13,815 nucleotides of DNA from ANME-2 cluster archaeon (GTDB lineage: Archaea > Halobacteriota > Methanosarcinia > Methanosarcinales > Methanocomedenaceae). Where the stretch lies: contig JAKRWB010000313.1 of assembly GCA_022353185.1 (NCBI GenBank), positions 1 to 13,815 on the forward strand, read 5' to 3'. Under the pieces are notes generated by a model. That model did no database searches and had not been told where the DNA came from. It worked only from the letters and a program-made list of their open reading frames with translations. This document shows positions 1 to 8,201 of the stretch, piece by piece (the first letter of the stretch is position 1; every line of letters begins with the position of its first letter). The position numbers were made by a program, and so were the translations under genes.

Positions 1-640
1 TATTCGTGACCAACATCCACATACCATCTGTTAGCATTGCCTTTTCAATCGCCTCCTTTTTCCTCTCGTATTTGAGATTAAAAATCCGAACCTCAGACCC
101 CTCTTTCGTAGTTATGACCACGCTCTCAAGACTATAATCCAAATAACCATTTACCTTAAACTTCTCCAGCATCCCATCAATCCTTTTTTCAGTTGGCTTT
201 TCATTACGGCTCTTTTTCGCCTCCATGAGAGAGCTTTTCTCTTCCTCCAGCTCTTCCATCGCCTTCCCTATGAACTTTTCACTGGCCTTCCGCTAATCCT
301 TGAGAAGGTCCGGGTTAAACACCAATATGTGCCGTCTGTCACTGCTATCCACTCCCAGGTCTTCGTAGTATATGTTATCATCGTATTTGGTCAAACCTTT
401 CGAGATTATATTATTTTCCGTGGTCTTTTCTGTAAAGTTCTTGAACCTATCAGGCTTAAAACCTTCAACTCCGGTCAACTGGTCTTTGTCCAGGGCAGTA
501 ATGTACAGGATTCCCTCATTTCGATGGATTTAATGTCACTAATTCCAGTTATGCCCTATATTATGGTGTCATGCCGCCACGCATTACGTTCATGCACGTT
601 GTTGAACATAAGATAGACATTAAGGTGGGATAATATTTAG
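1..640 (-). pseudogene. Decayed IS4-superfamily (IS1634-like) transposase remnant, truncated by window edge
   Basis: The minus strand from about 530 to 1 reads as one transposase-like frame: an IHRNEGILYITALDKDQL segment, then a charged stretch ending HILVFNPDLLKD, then after one TAG codon (293-295) RKASEKFIGKAMEELEEEK and onward in the same frame to ...AMLTDGMWMLVTN at the window edge. The FNP...RK.S...L...DG...V.TN pattern is typical of the C-terminal half of IS1634-type DDE transposases. The upstream part (GISDIKSIE, about 520-550) lies in another frame, so a frameshift sits near 511-523. That upper frame also meets a stop at 556-558. No clear 5' end or inverted repeat of the element is visible before about 640. 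The gene is therefore broken. The amber codon could be a CAG-to-TAG mutation or, in a pyrrolysine-using archaeon, a readable codon; the frameshift favours simple decay. The family assignment rests on pattern memory. Confidence 0.68.
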
Positions 641-674
641 TCAATTAACCTGCCAAACCAGATTCAACTGAATA

Positions 675-715
675 ATACAAAAAGTAAAAACTGCTAACCC
701 GTATATCGCTGTTAG
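675..715 (-). terminator. Possible terminator of the KaiC-like gene
   Basis: Just after the KaiC-like stop codon (728-730), the minus strand carries a weak 5-bp stem (CTAAC/GTTAG, 694-698 with 711-715) followed by two short T-runs (681-690 region). Archaeal termination relies mainly on U-tracts, so this is a reasonable but weak terminator. Confidence 0.35.
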
Positions 716-727
716 ACTTGTATAGTA

Positions 728-1624
728 TTATGCGATATCTCTTGAGGTATCTATCTGGATACCTTCACCAATCTTGAATTTGATAATTTCAGCAGTGGGT
801 GTCATACCTCTTAACTTTGGTATGGAAAGTTTATTAACGATCTTATCTGCGCTGTTTTCCATTTCGATATCAAAGATGGCATCACTAGTATTGAAAATTT
901 CATTTTCTAAACGTGGATCAATTGAATCTTTCAGTCCATACAGGAAGGTAAGTCCACCTGTTTTTTTTGTGGTCTCATAAATAACGTTCAGTAATCTTCT
1001 GATCATTCCATGGTTAACATTAAGATTGAGGAAAAATGAGAACGTATCCACAATAATAGTGACAGGACCGTTTGAATCGTCTGAAAGGATGCTCTCAAGA
1101 TTATACTCCATGAACTCCACTATCTTAGCATCCACAAATTCATTGCCTACGTTGTCAATCATTTCACCCTGTGGCGACAGGAAGTATGTGCCATATACAT
1201 CCACAAGCTCCAATTCCGAAACATCGAATTTCATATTCATGATGTCCTGCTTTACATAAGCCGGTCTTCTTTCAGTACAGAAATAATATGTCTTTCGCGC
1301 CTGGGTAAACTGGTAAAGGAATACTTCAGCCATGGACTTTGTAGCAGCTGAAACATAGACCATAGACCCGGCCGGAATTCCACCACCAATACTCCGGTCC
1401 AGCACATAAATGCCACAGGATAATATATCCGGGGCAAGTAGTGGTTCTACAGTTTCAGGTTCGATAAATGTTTCAGTTTCACTTTCAAAAACAGCTTCGG
1501 GCTCAGATTCAAACTCCATCAGGTCTTCGTTAGATGAATTGGTACCTTTGTCAAGAATGTCATCTCTTCTATGTTCATAAACTAAATCGTTATTCCTGCC
1601 GAGTATATCATCCAGACCAGACAT
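728..1624 (-). CDS. KaiC/FlaH-like RecA-superfamily ATPase with degenerate P-loop
   Basis: This 298-residue protein has an acidic, probably disordered N-terminus (residues 1-62, rich in Glu) followed by a KaiC/RAD55-type core. The core opens with the usual GIYVLDRSIGGGIPAGSMVYV entry strand (71-91). Where a Walker A motif GxxxxGK[ST] should follow, the sequence is YVSAATKSMAE (90-100): the Lys-Ser pair survives but both glycines are gone. A Walker B-like strand ending in Asp is present (VTIIVDTF, 188-195). The C-terminal half (265-290) matches the final beta strands of KaiC-like domains. FlaH/ArlH of the archaellum motor is a single-domain KaiC-like protein known to bind rather than vigorously hydrolyse ATP, so a structural or nucleotide-sensing role is plausible. 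It lies downstream of the PilB/PilC pair on the same strand but is separated from it by a terminator and an inserted element, and has its own TATA-like box. It may act with that motor; that is inference. Confidence 0.75.
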   Translation of the reverse strand: MSGLDDILGRNNDLVYEHRRDDILDKGTNSSNEDLMEFESEPEAVFESETETFIEPETVEPLLAPDILSCGIYVLDRSIGGGIPAGSMVYVSAATKSMAEVFLYQFTQARKTYYFCTERRPAYVKQDIMNMKFDVSELELVDVYGTYFLSPQGEMIDNVGNEFVDAKIVEFMEYNLESILSDDSNGPVTIIVDTFSFFLNLNVNHGMIRRLLNVIYETTKKTGGLTFLYGLKDSIDPRLENEIFNTSDAIFDIEMENSADKIVNKLSIPKLRGMTPTAEIIKFKIGEGIQIDTSRDIA

Positions 1625-1710
1625 TGTATTTTATTCCCTGTATTTTGCTATGTTATAATTGGTCTATAAACAGATAAAGCTTGCCTTCTTATGATGCTCA
1701 TCATTATCAT

Positions 1711-1721
1711 ATATATTAAAA
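1711..1721 (-). promoter_or_regulatory. TATA box candidate for the KaiC-like gene
   Basis: Read on the minus strand this is TTTTAATATAT, close to the archaeal BoxA consensus. It would start transcription near 1685-1690 and give a leader of about 60 nt. The MITE-like element ends 31 bp further upstream, so the insertion spared the core promoter but may have altered upstream control. Confidence 0.4.
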
Positions 1722-1752
1722 TCCGAATATTTCTTACTAAAGTTGAATCCAA

Positions 1753-2046
1753 CGCACTTTCCGCGGGTATATACAAATTTCAAACATTTTTCCTGATACT
1801 GTTTTTTAATATATGAGGCATATTATATTTATATTGTACATATATATGCACATGGTGAGATGACAATATTCACCCACTCAATGTTGAAAAGATCCTATTT
1901 TAGTATACAATTTGCAAACTTCAGTAGAAAAGTGATACAGATAATTCTAAACCATTTTTTTGCACATTTTGAAAAACGCAATTATCCGACATGATTTAAT
2001 GTTTAAGAAAAAGATTCACTTCTGAGATTTACCTGCGGAAAGTGCG
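1753..2046. mobile_element. MITE-like non-coding element with TIRs and 6-bp target duplication
   Basis: A 294-bp segment begins with CGCACTTTCCGCGGGTA (1753-1769) and ends with the inverted copy TACCTGCGGAAAGTGCG (2030-2046), which match at 16 of 17 positions. It is flanked on both sides by the direct repeat ATCCAA (1747-1752 and 2047-2052), exactly abutting the inverted repeats, as expected for a target-site duplication. The interior is very AT-rich and has no credible reading frame. This is the structure of a miniature inverted-repeat element moved by a transposase in trans. A 6-bp duplication fits several IS families, including IS1634, to which the transposase remnant at the left of the window may belong; that link is a guess. 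Removing the element leaves an original gap of about 170 bp. Confidence 0.72.
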
Positions 2047-2050
2047 ATCC

Positions 2051-2062
2051 AAAAAAAAAAAA
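2051..2062 (-). terminator. U-tract terminator of the PilC/FlaJ-like gene
   Basis: Twelve consecutive A on the plus strand give a T12 run on the coding (minus) strand, 32 nt past the stop of the FlaJ-like gene. Long U-tracts are the usual archaeal termination signal. The run abuts the target duplication of the adjacent inserted element. Confidence 0.6.
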
Positions 2063-2093
2063 TGATGGATTATGCAAACAAATCGTTTTGGCT

Positions 2094-4136
2094 TTAAAGC
2101 ACTGCTATCGTGAACAGTAAATATCCCAGTGTAAGCATGACCGTGGCATGTTTCATACCTGATAACAAGCTACCTTCACCCATGACCCCTGCAATTAGCC
2201 CTGAACATACACCCTGGACTACTGCAGCATGGAAGAACAACCGGTTGAATACGTTCAAATCGAACGCCTGCATAAACCCTCCGCCCTGCATACCCGATGC
2301 CTCCATCTGGTCTGCAGCATTTGACATCTCAGTAAGAAAAGTGGTCGAAATCACATATACTACTCCGATGAACACAGCAAATGAAATGTAGATGATAACG
2401 ATATATATCAACATATTTACACTTCGTTCTCTGTTCAAATCCTGCTCAAACAAAGCATCATTGGCTGCTATCATCAGTACTTCACCCACTTCACCACTTG
2501 ATGAGTTGGCCTTGGATATGAGGGTTATAGCCCTGACAACAGTATGGGTCCTAATCCTGTTAGAGAACCTGTAAAGGGATGTGTTGACATCAAGACCCCA
2601 ATCCATATCCTTCCAGACCGTCCTGATATGCTGGCTCAGGTATCCAATTTTAGATCTTGCCATAAGACCAATAGAATCTCGAAGTGCCATACCAGTCTGA
2701 TTGGTACTGGCAAGTTTCTTAAGAAAATCCGGTATTGCACCCTGAATTTTTCTTTCTTTGAACATTTTTGATTCATGGAAAATCGCTAGTGGCACCATTA
2801 TAATGTAAATGGCATAGACTATTCGATCATCAATAAAATCTATGAAATTAGGTGTAGATAGACCCTGTAACATGGACAATATAAGAAAAATAATTGCAAT
2901 AGGCCCGGTTATCGCCAGAACAGTGATTGGTTTTTCTTTTATGCTTTTAAGGGGGTTCTTCAATACCTGCTTAAATGCCAGGGTACTTCTTGATTTAAGT
3001 AATGCTTTAATCCTTTCGTAATCAGGGTCATCTGCAGGGGGAAGTTCAACCTTATCGGGAAACAATTTATGCACAGGGAGAATTGGCGGTTCACCGGTAG
3101 CCCCTGGTGTCATGATACCAATCATGAAGATAAACATGAATGAACCCACGGGCAGCATCATATATACTATAGCCTGGAGCATTATCATAGTATCAGAACC
3201 CATGACACTCATCATAACTCCCATTATGATAATAAACAGGGGACCTGCAACAAAAGCGGTAACATAGGATTCTGCAATAAGTGCAAGAGTTTCTAGGAAA
3301 CCTTTTTGTTCAAATTTTGCCCTCTGTGCGTATACTTCTGCCTTATCCCTGAAATAAAAAGGTATATCACCGCCACTGTCTATAACAGTAAGCAGATTAT
3401 ACATCAAATCCTGAAAATTTTTTGAGGGAGTAAGTTCACTGCTGTTATGCAGTGCAATACGCAGATCGTTACCGAAATATTCCATATCCCTTAATATGAC
3501 ATCTACTTCTTTTGAGACCTCACCGTAAGTAAATCTGGATTCACTGACAGCCTTTAAAATCTCAATAACATTCATACCGCTCCTGCTCATCGCAAACATA
3601 AAAGAAACTGCAGGAGGGAGGTTGCGATCAATGTTACCTTTTCGCTCACCAACTATAATCGCGGGATATAACAGGAACAGGACATATACAACCCCTGCAA
3701 ATGACAAGGACAGGAAGATGAATATTATTCCTCCTATAATCAACTCCTTGTAATCAAGTATCCAGGCTACACTCGGGTCAAAGGTGAGACTAGTAATCTT
3801 TTCAGGAAGACCGATGATACTTATGAGAATAAACGCAATGATCAAACCGAACAATGCACCAACAATACCGGCAACTATTGAATAGAATATGGTGTTGGAC
3901 AGGTACATCTCGTAAGATTTGCCAATACGGGCCTGCTTTAGCGATTTCTGGAGCCCGATATATTTTTCCTCATTATCCCTCATGTTTTCGCCCAGAATGA
4001 TGAAGGGTATCATCAGGATCTTGTGTAAAAGGAACTGCATTTTATGTGAAACAGCATCAAAATCGAATCCTTTTTTGGATTCGGCTTCTTCCTTAGTCCG
4101 GGGCTCGTTATTCATGTCGTCCATTGCTTGCGCCAC
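2094..4136 (-). CDS. PilC/FlaJ-type pilus platform membrane protein (two T2SF domains)
   Basis: This 680-residue membrane protein is twice the length of bacterial PilC and matches the double-domain archaeal PilC form. A cytoplasmic N-terminus (1-60) is followed by transmembrane segments near 65-90 and 132-162, a first cytoplasmic type II secretion F domain (about 165-285, with SFMFAMSRSGMNVIEILKAV), paired helices at about 290-345, a linker, another membrane pair at 400-455, a second F domain (about 460-580, FLKKLASTNQTGMALRDSI) and final helices near 587-610 and 637-680. It would form the inner-membrane platform that the adjacent ATPase drives to assemble or retract a pilin filament. The start used is a GTG at 4134-4136, 10 nt after the ATPase stop. 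ATG codons 12 and 21 nt further in are alternatives, and none has a convincing Shine-Dalgarno site. No pilin or prepilin peptidase gene is seen in the window, so whether it serves an adhesion pilus, archaellum-like or secretion machine is open. Confidence 0.88.
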   Translation of the reverse strand: MAQAMDDMNNEPRTKEEAESKKGFDFDAVSHKMQFLLHKILMIPFIILGENMRDNEEKYIGLQKSLKQARIGKSYEMYLSNTIFYSIVAGIVGALFGLIIAFILISIIGLPEKITSLTFDPSVAWILDYKELIIGGIIFIFLSLSFAGVVYVLFLLYPAIIVGERKGNIDRNLPPAVSFMFAMSRSGMNVIEILKAVSESRFTYGEVSKEVDVILRDMEYFGNDLRIALHNSSELTPSKNFQDLMYNLLTVIDSGGDIPFYFRDKAEVYAQRAKFEQKGFLETLALIAESYVTAFVAGPLFIIIMGVMMSVMGSDTMIMLQAIVYMMLPVGSFMFIFMIGIMTPGATGEPPILPVHKLFPDKVELPPADDPDYERIKALLKSRSTLAFKQVLKNPLKSIKEKPITVLAITGPIAIIFLILSMLQGLSTPNFIDFIDDRIVYAIYIIMVPLAIFHESKMFKERKIQGAIPDFLKKLASTNQTGMALRDSIGLMARSKIGYLSQHIRTVWKDMDWGLDVNTSLYRFSNRIRTHTVVRAITLISKANSSSGEVGEVLMIAANDALFEQDLNRERSVNMLIYIVIIYISFAVFIGVVYVISTTFLTEMSNAADQMEASGMQGGGFMQAFDLNVFNRLFFHAAVVQGVCSGLIAGVMGEGSLLSGMKHATVMLTLGYLLFTIAVL

Positions 4137-4146
4137 GATTAAAAAA

Positions 4147-6663
4147 TTAATTAATTATCTTAAGCTTCTGTAGAACTTTCTCAGGATTAATTGAATATTC
4201 GTAAATTACAGTAGAAACTGTATGGTAATCAAGAATATTATTCCTTACAAGAAAATCGATAATCTTTTCCCGGTAATTAAGTTCTCTTTTCACATCTTGT
4301 TTAGTCCATGCCCGTGTGGTCATAATATCGTTAAGTGCTTTAGATTCACCAACCCGCTGGAATGTGTCTGTCAATGAGTCCCAGGAAAATATCTCATTGG
4401 TACGTATATTCCTGGTCTGTGGATCAATATCAGTGATCTCAACCATTTTCAGGTTTCTTCTGACCCTTTTACCTTTATGGTATGTCTGGGACTGGATACT
4501 GATAATATTTAGAGCCTGTATCATACTTCTTGGCACACTGATGGGCGGGTTCTCTAACCTGTGAATTGCCGATGCAACAGAGTCCGCATGCATGGTGGAG
4601 AATGTGGTATGGCCAGTACTCATTGCCTGGAAGAGGGTCAATGCTTCCTTACCCCTGACCTCGCCTACAAGTAAGTATTCAGGCCTTTGCCTGAGAGCAC
4701 CCCTTAAGAGTTCATACATATCAATACCACCGCGTTCATCGACAGTGAATGAATCCCTGGTAACTGCTGGGATCCAATTTGGATGAGGTAACTTCAGTTC
4801 TCGGGTATCCTCAAGAGAAATTACCTTGGCCTGCCTTGGAATAAACAATGCAACAGCGTTTAACGATGAAGTCTTACCTGAAGCCGTACCGCCTGCAAAT
4901 ATCAAACTCTTGTTATTTTCGATGCATAGCCACAAGTATGCCATGGTTTCTGAGCTGAATGTTTTCCAGTTTACAAGGTCAATAGGTGAGAGTGGTACAT
5001 CAGCGAACTTCCTGATTGTAAATGTACCACCGTTGGCTGTAACATGTTTGCTCAGGGTCATCTGAATCCTGGAGCCGTCCGGCATAGTGGCATCGATCAT
5101 AGGCTCGGCTACTGATATGTGTTTTCCACTACGTTGTGCCAGCTTGATAATGAAAGAGTCAAGTCCATCTTCGTTGAACACCACATTGGTAGCAATATTG
5201 GTATATTGTTTATGGTACAGATATATTGGAACATCATGCCCGTTACAGGAAACATCTTCTATCCTGTCGTCTTCCTGTATGGCATCAATAAGTCCGAATC
5301 CTACAAAATCACGTTTTATGTAATACAATATTTTTTCCAAAATAATTGGTGTTAGATCTATATTATAATCCCGTACCAATTCCCTGACCTTTCTGGTCAA
5401 AACCAAATTTTTATCAGATTCGGGTATAACATCTTCAACCAGCAATACATCCCTTAATCGGTCCTTGATTTCTTTTAAGAAAAGGTCTTCAAAGCGGGAT
5501 AGTTTTGGTTCTACTACATAGTAGATGTTTTCATTTTTCTCAATGTTGTTTAGTATTACCACGAAAGCATAAGGCTCATTCACCCAGTACCGCTCGACCT
5601 CTTCATGCCCGTCAAGCCCTTCAAATGACACGAGAGGGCCGTGAAGGTCAGGGTCATAATCTTCAATTTCATCAGTGTCTTTGGAAAGATAGTCTTTTAG
5701 ACGTTCTATGAGAGAAACGGATTCTTTCTCTTCCATTGCCCATTCATGTCTTTCCTGTATTGACTTGATTCTCGCTTCAACATCTCTGGCCAGTCGGTCT
5801 TCTACGATATCTTTGACCAGTTCCCTTTCAACAACTGGTTCACCACTGGCAGCTTCCTTAGCTGAAATGCTGCCACGGTCCCCGATTTTTTCGTCCAGTA
5901 TTTCTGAAAGTTCACTCTTTCCTCCACCTAACCTTCGCATAAGGTCGGACGTTTCGAGAACTTCGTTACCAGCATCAGAAATCTCAGTCCCCTGCCAGAC
6001 TTCTTCTTCGTCTTCTTCCCCCCCCTCTTCGTCTTCGTCTTCTTTTTCTTCTGACACAACACTATCTGCATTCAGAAAATCTTCAGTTTCAGCTTCATTT
6101 TCTTCTTCATAGGCTATTTCAGTTTTTTCTGGCATTATCTCTTCGTCTTGTGCAATTTCAATTGCCTTTTCTTCTGGGACGATTTCAGTTTCTTCAATAA
6201 CTTGTGTTTCTTCATCCAAGACGTGTGCATTATCTGATTTCAATTGCTGGATTCTTGCAAGAAGATTACTTACATCAGGTGCGACTTCGTCTCCTTGCTC
6301 ATCAGTTTTTTCAGTATCATTTTTCAGGTTATCAAGTATATTGCGTAATCTATCAATATCCTCAGATACATCTTCCAGTTCTGAATTTATATCGTATGCG
6401 CTGTAAAGTAATTTTTTGAACTCATCGACTTGTGGTTCGTCAAGTTCTGAATAATCTGCAAACTCTTCTTCTAATTTATAGAGCGAGGAAGACTGTTGGC
6501 TATGTTTTTCTGATAGTGTCTTTACGTTTTCAGTTAATTCCTCAACATTCAATGTGGAATCTTCTTCAAGTTGCGCATCTACAAAATTTTTTATGTCGTT
6601 ATCATCTGGATTTATGAAACTTTTTAGAAATTGTTGTATTTTTGTTTCCATAATTACATCCAT
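4147..6663 (-). CDS. PilB/FlaI-type secretion ATPase with long acidic coiled-coil N-terminal extension
   Basis: This 838-residue protein is an archaeal type IV pilus/archaellum assembly ATPase. The catalytic part carries all hallmarks: Walker A GGTASGKT (591-598), Asp box ISLEDTREL (615-623), Walker B LLVGEVRG with Glu668 (664-671) and His box STGHTTFSTMHADS (682-695). The domain before it (about 380-560) is the usual N2 domain. Unusual is the first third: residues 40-120 are charged, heptad-like helix, and 150-222 is an extremely Glu/Asp-rich segment (EEKEDEDEEGGEEDEEE near 205-221). FlaI proteins are typically around 500-550 residues, so this adds about 300. The extension could hold a partner or regulate assembly. 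The gene follows the minD pair across a 17-bp hairpin and precedes the platform gene by 10 nt, so these two are surely cotranscribed. ATG at 6661-6663 is used; an in-frame ATG 12 nt later is equally possible. Confidence 0.9.
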   Translation of the reverse strand: MDVIMETKIQQFLKSFINPDDNDIKNFVDAQLEEDSTLNVEELTENVKTLSEKHSQQSSSLYKLEEEFADYSELDEPQVDEFKKLLYSAYDINSELEDVSEDIDRLRNILDNLKNDTEKTDEQGDEVAPDVSNLLARIQQLKSDNAHVLDEETQVIEETEIVPEEKAIEIAQDEEIMPEKTEIAYEEENEAETEDFLNADSVVSEEKEDEDEEGGEEDEEEVWQGTEISDAGNEVLETSDLMRRLGGGKSELSEILDEKIGDRGSISAKEAASGEPVVERELVKDIVEDRLARDVEARIKSIQERHEWAMEEKESVSLIERLKDYLSKDTDEIEDYDPDLHGPLVSFEGLDGHEEVERYWVNEPYAFVVILNNIEKNENIYYVVEPKLSRFEDLFLKEIKDRLRDVLLVEDVIPESDKNLVLTRKVRELVRDYNIDLTPIILEKILYYIKRDFVGFGLIDAIQEDDRIEDVSCNGHDVPIYLYHKQYTNIATNVVFNEDGLDSFIIKLAQRSGKHISVAEPMIDATMPDGSRIQMTLSKHVTANGGTFTIRKFADVPLSPIDLVNWKTFSSETMAYLWLCIENNKSLIFAGGTASGKTSSLNAVALFIPRQAKVISLEDTRELKLPHPNWIPAVTRDSFTVDERGGIDMYELLRGALRQRPEYLLVGEVRGKEALTLFQAMSTGHTTFSTMHADSVASAIHRLENPPISVPRSMIQALNIISIQSQTYHKGKRVRRNLKMVEITDIDPQTRNIRTNEIFSWDSLTDTFQRVGESKALNDIMTTRAWTKQDVKRELNYREKIIDFLVRNNILDYHTVSTVIYEYSINPEKVLQKLKIIN

Positions 6664-6684
6664 TTAATCGTTAGTAATAATTGT

Positions 6685-6724
6685 GTTGAATAGCTTGAGG
6701 TATTACAACCTCAAGCTATTCAAC
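6685..6724 (-). terminator. Perfect 17-bp hairpin between the minD pair and the secretion ATPase gene
   Basis: GTTGAATAGCTTGAGGT (6685-6701) and its exact complement (6708-6724) flank a 6-nt loop. On the minus strand it lies 33 nt after the stop of the 64-residue gene and 21 nt before the ATPase start codon. No long U-run follows, so a processing/stability element or partial attenuator is as likely as a true terminator. It would separate expression of minD and its small partner from the pilus motor genes. Confidence 0.6.
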
Positions 6725-6757
6725 GTCGGCATATTTTCGAACCAAATCCTCAGATAG

Positions 6758-6952
6758 TTAAATCTTTAATCTCTTGAAATCTTCGATGTCATGTGCCAGA
6801 CGGGTCAGTTCATCATCTGTCAAAGCCATTCTATTTCTGACATCTTTGAGTTCTCTTTCCAATTGCTTAATTCTGATGTTCATCAAATACAATAAGAAAA
6901 ATGCAACTATCAGAATTATTACTAAAATTATTGTTATTATTACGGGATCCAT
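6758..6952 (-). CDS. Small membrane-anchored coiled-coil protein (64 residues)
   Basis: The protein has one strongly hydrophobic N-terminal segment (residues 4-25, VIITIILVIILIVAFFLLYL) followed by a charged heptad-like helix (27-62, RIKQLERELKDVRNRM...). It is thus likely a single-pass membrane protein with a short cytoplasmic coiled coil. It starts 1 nt after the minD stop codon, and the GGAGGT encoded by the last residues of MinD forms a perfect Shine-Dalgarno about 7 nt before the ATG, which makes this small gene convincing. I recognise no family. Being translationally tied to MinD, it might be a membrane partner or spatial marker for it, in the place where bacteria would use MinC, MinE or a hub protein; this is inference. 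Confidence 0.82.
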   Translation of the reverse strand: MDPVIITIILVIILIVAFFLLYLMNIRIKQLERELKDVRNRMALTDDELTRLAHDIEDFKRLKI

Positions 6953-6953
6953 T

Positions 6954-7748
6954 TTACTTACCTCCGAATAATACCCTTGCTAAACGTCCACTAAATCCTT
7001 CATTAGCTCTTACGGAGTCTTCTTCAGGTTCAATGAAATCAATTCCTGCTATATAAGCAGCGATTCGTTTGAATGCAATAGCTGCAGGAGAATTTGGTGT
7101 TTTCACTACAATAGGTGTCTTGAAAGCAGCAGACCGCCTGACATTCGCATCTTCTGGTACCATGTCTATGACGTCTACTCCAAGTAGGTCTGCAACCTTT
7201 TGGATATTTATATCAGTCCTTTCCATTCCAGCTCTATTTAATATGGCCCCTCCGATCTCACCTCCGAGCATCTCAGTTAATACCTTTGTTTTCAAGGCAT
7301 CAGCCATTGATGAGAGTTCAGGATTGACAACCAGGATGACCTGATCTGCAATAGCCAGGGGGATCACACCATCTTTACTTATCCCGGCCGGTGCATCGAT
7401 AAGCATGTAATCTATACCTTCAATAAGTCTCGCCATGACCTCTTGCAGTTTTTCAGGATCAGAGTTTTGGAATCCTTGGAGTGATATCCCGCATGGCACA
7501 ACCTTTACACCACCTGGGCCTTCATAAACTGCCTCGGACACATCTGCTTTTCCACTTAGCACTTCGTGCAAAGTGACCGGACTTTTTTCAAGACCCAGCA
7601 ACAGTCCAAGGTTGGCCATGCCGATGTCGGCATCTATAATCACTGTTTTTTTCCCTAGAAGGGCGAGTGCTGTACCCAGATTTACTGTAGTAGTTGTTTT
7701 ACCAGTACCACCCTTTCCAGATGCAATTGTATACACTTTTGCAACCAT
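6954..7748 (-). CDS. minD: MinD/ParA-type ATPase with C-terminal membrane-targeting helix
   Basis: This 264-residue protein is a complete MinD-family deviant Walker ATPase: SGKGGTGKTTTTVNLG (10-25) with signature Lys12 and P-loop Lys17, switch I region DADIGMANLGLLLG (39-52), and the Walker B-like YMLIDAPAGI (114-123). The C-terminus GFSGRLARVLFGGK (251-264) forms a short amphipathic Arg/Leu/Phe helix like the membrane-targeting sequence of MinD. MinD proteins dimerise on ATP, bind membrane and position other assemblies. No MinC or MinE is in the window. Instead, a 64-residue membrane coiled-coil protein follows 1 nt later, then the pilus ATPase and platform genes. MinD homologues (MinD4 in haloarchaea) position archaella and chemoreceptors, so a role in placing the pilus-like machine is reasonable. 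A GAGGA ribosome site lies about 7 nt before the ATG. Confidence 0.92.
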   Translation of the reverse strand: MVAKVYTIASGKGGTGKTTTTVNLGTALALLGKKTVIIDADIGMANLGLLLGLEKSPVTLHEVLSGKADVSEAVYEGPGGVKVVPCGISLQGFQNSDPEKLQEVMARLIEGIDYMLIDAPAGISKDGVIPLAIADQVILVVNPELSSMADALKTKVLTEMLGGEIGGAILNRAGMERTDINIQKVADLLGVDVIDMVPEDANVRRSAAFKTPIVVKTPNSPAAIAFKRIAAYIAGIDFIEPEEDSVRANEGFSGRLARVLFGGK

Positions 7749-8093
7749 ATTCTTTCCTCACATTATATAACTTATTTATTATTTATTTAATACATATATT
7801 ATTTAAAGATAATTCCACTTAGTTTTATGTACTTGATTTTGTTAAAGTACCAATGAACTGTAATGATTTGACGGTGTCATGTTTTTGAAAAGGAAATAAA
7901 TCCCAATATACCTTATTGTGTTCCTTAAACGTGAACCATTATTGATTATAATTTTATTGTCGTGTTTGATTATTTTTATAACCACCTTAATCTCTATACA
8001 CATGGTTATTATAATGATGACATATATATCTATCTGTCAATCGCATATAATTATTAAGTACAGAGTCATATTACATGTTTAATTTGTACAGAT
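7749..8093. other. AT-rich divergent intergenic region
   Basis: The stretch between minD and the DUF169 gene is very AT-rich, with no credible reading frame, no tRNA and no strong hairpin. It carries the minD promoter at its left end. TATA-like runs near 8018-8030 could serve the rightward gene. Confidence 0.6.
7800..7807 (-). promoter_or_regulatory. TATA box of the minD operon
   Basis: On the minus strand the sequence is TTTAAATA, an exact match to the archaeal BoxA consensus. Initiation about 25 nt downstream (near 7775) would give a leader of about 25 nt that contains the GAGGA ribosome site. Confidence 0.6.
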
Positions 8094-8148
8094 ATGATAT
8101 TTGGTGCAGAATCCAACAGACCGGATGAAAATGTGTCAATATTGTTTC

Positions 8149-8161
8149 GATATATTAATAT
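8149..8161 (+). promoter_or_regulatory. Shared AT motif GATATATTAATAT, possible promoter of the DUF169 gene
   Basis: This 13-mer lies 41 nt before the preferred DUF169 start, where a TATA box should be. The same 13-mer occurs at 9165-9177 upstream of the actin-like gene. It could be a BoxA variant or a common regulator site. Confidence 0.35.
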
Positions 8162-8201
8162 GCAGAAGATACACATTTTTAAAATAGTGGAGTTATGTAT
8201 T

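Noticed and set aside
329..616. 95-residue plus-strand frame at the left edge
   Set aside because: It lies opposite the transposase remnant, which is recognisable on the minus strand.
1770..2029. Possible CRISPR, tRNA or small gene within the inserted element
   Set aside because: No spaced repeats, no cloverleaf and no frame longer than chance; it reads as AT-rich filler between inverted ends.
5708..6112. Ser-rich plus-strand frame opposite the acidic part of the secretion ATPase
   Set aside because: An antisense shadow of Glu/Asp codons; the minus-strand frame has clear domain motifs.
8094..8201. Longer N-terminus for the DUF169 protein
   Set aside because: The added 36 residues are unlike the family, overlap a likely promoter, and the downstream ATG has a good GGAG site.
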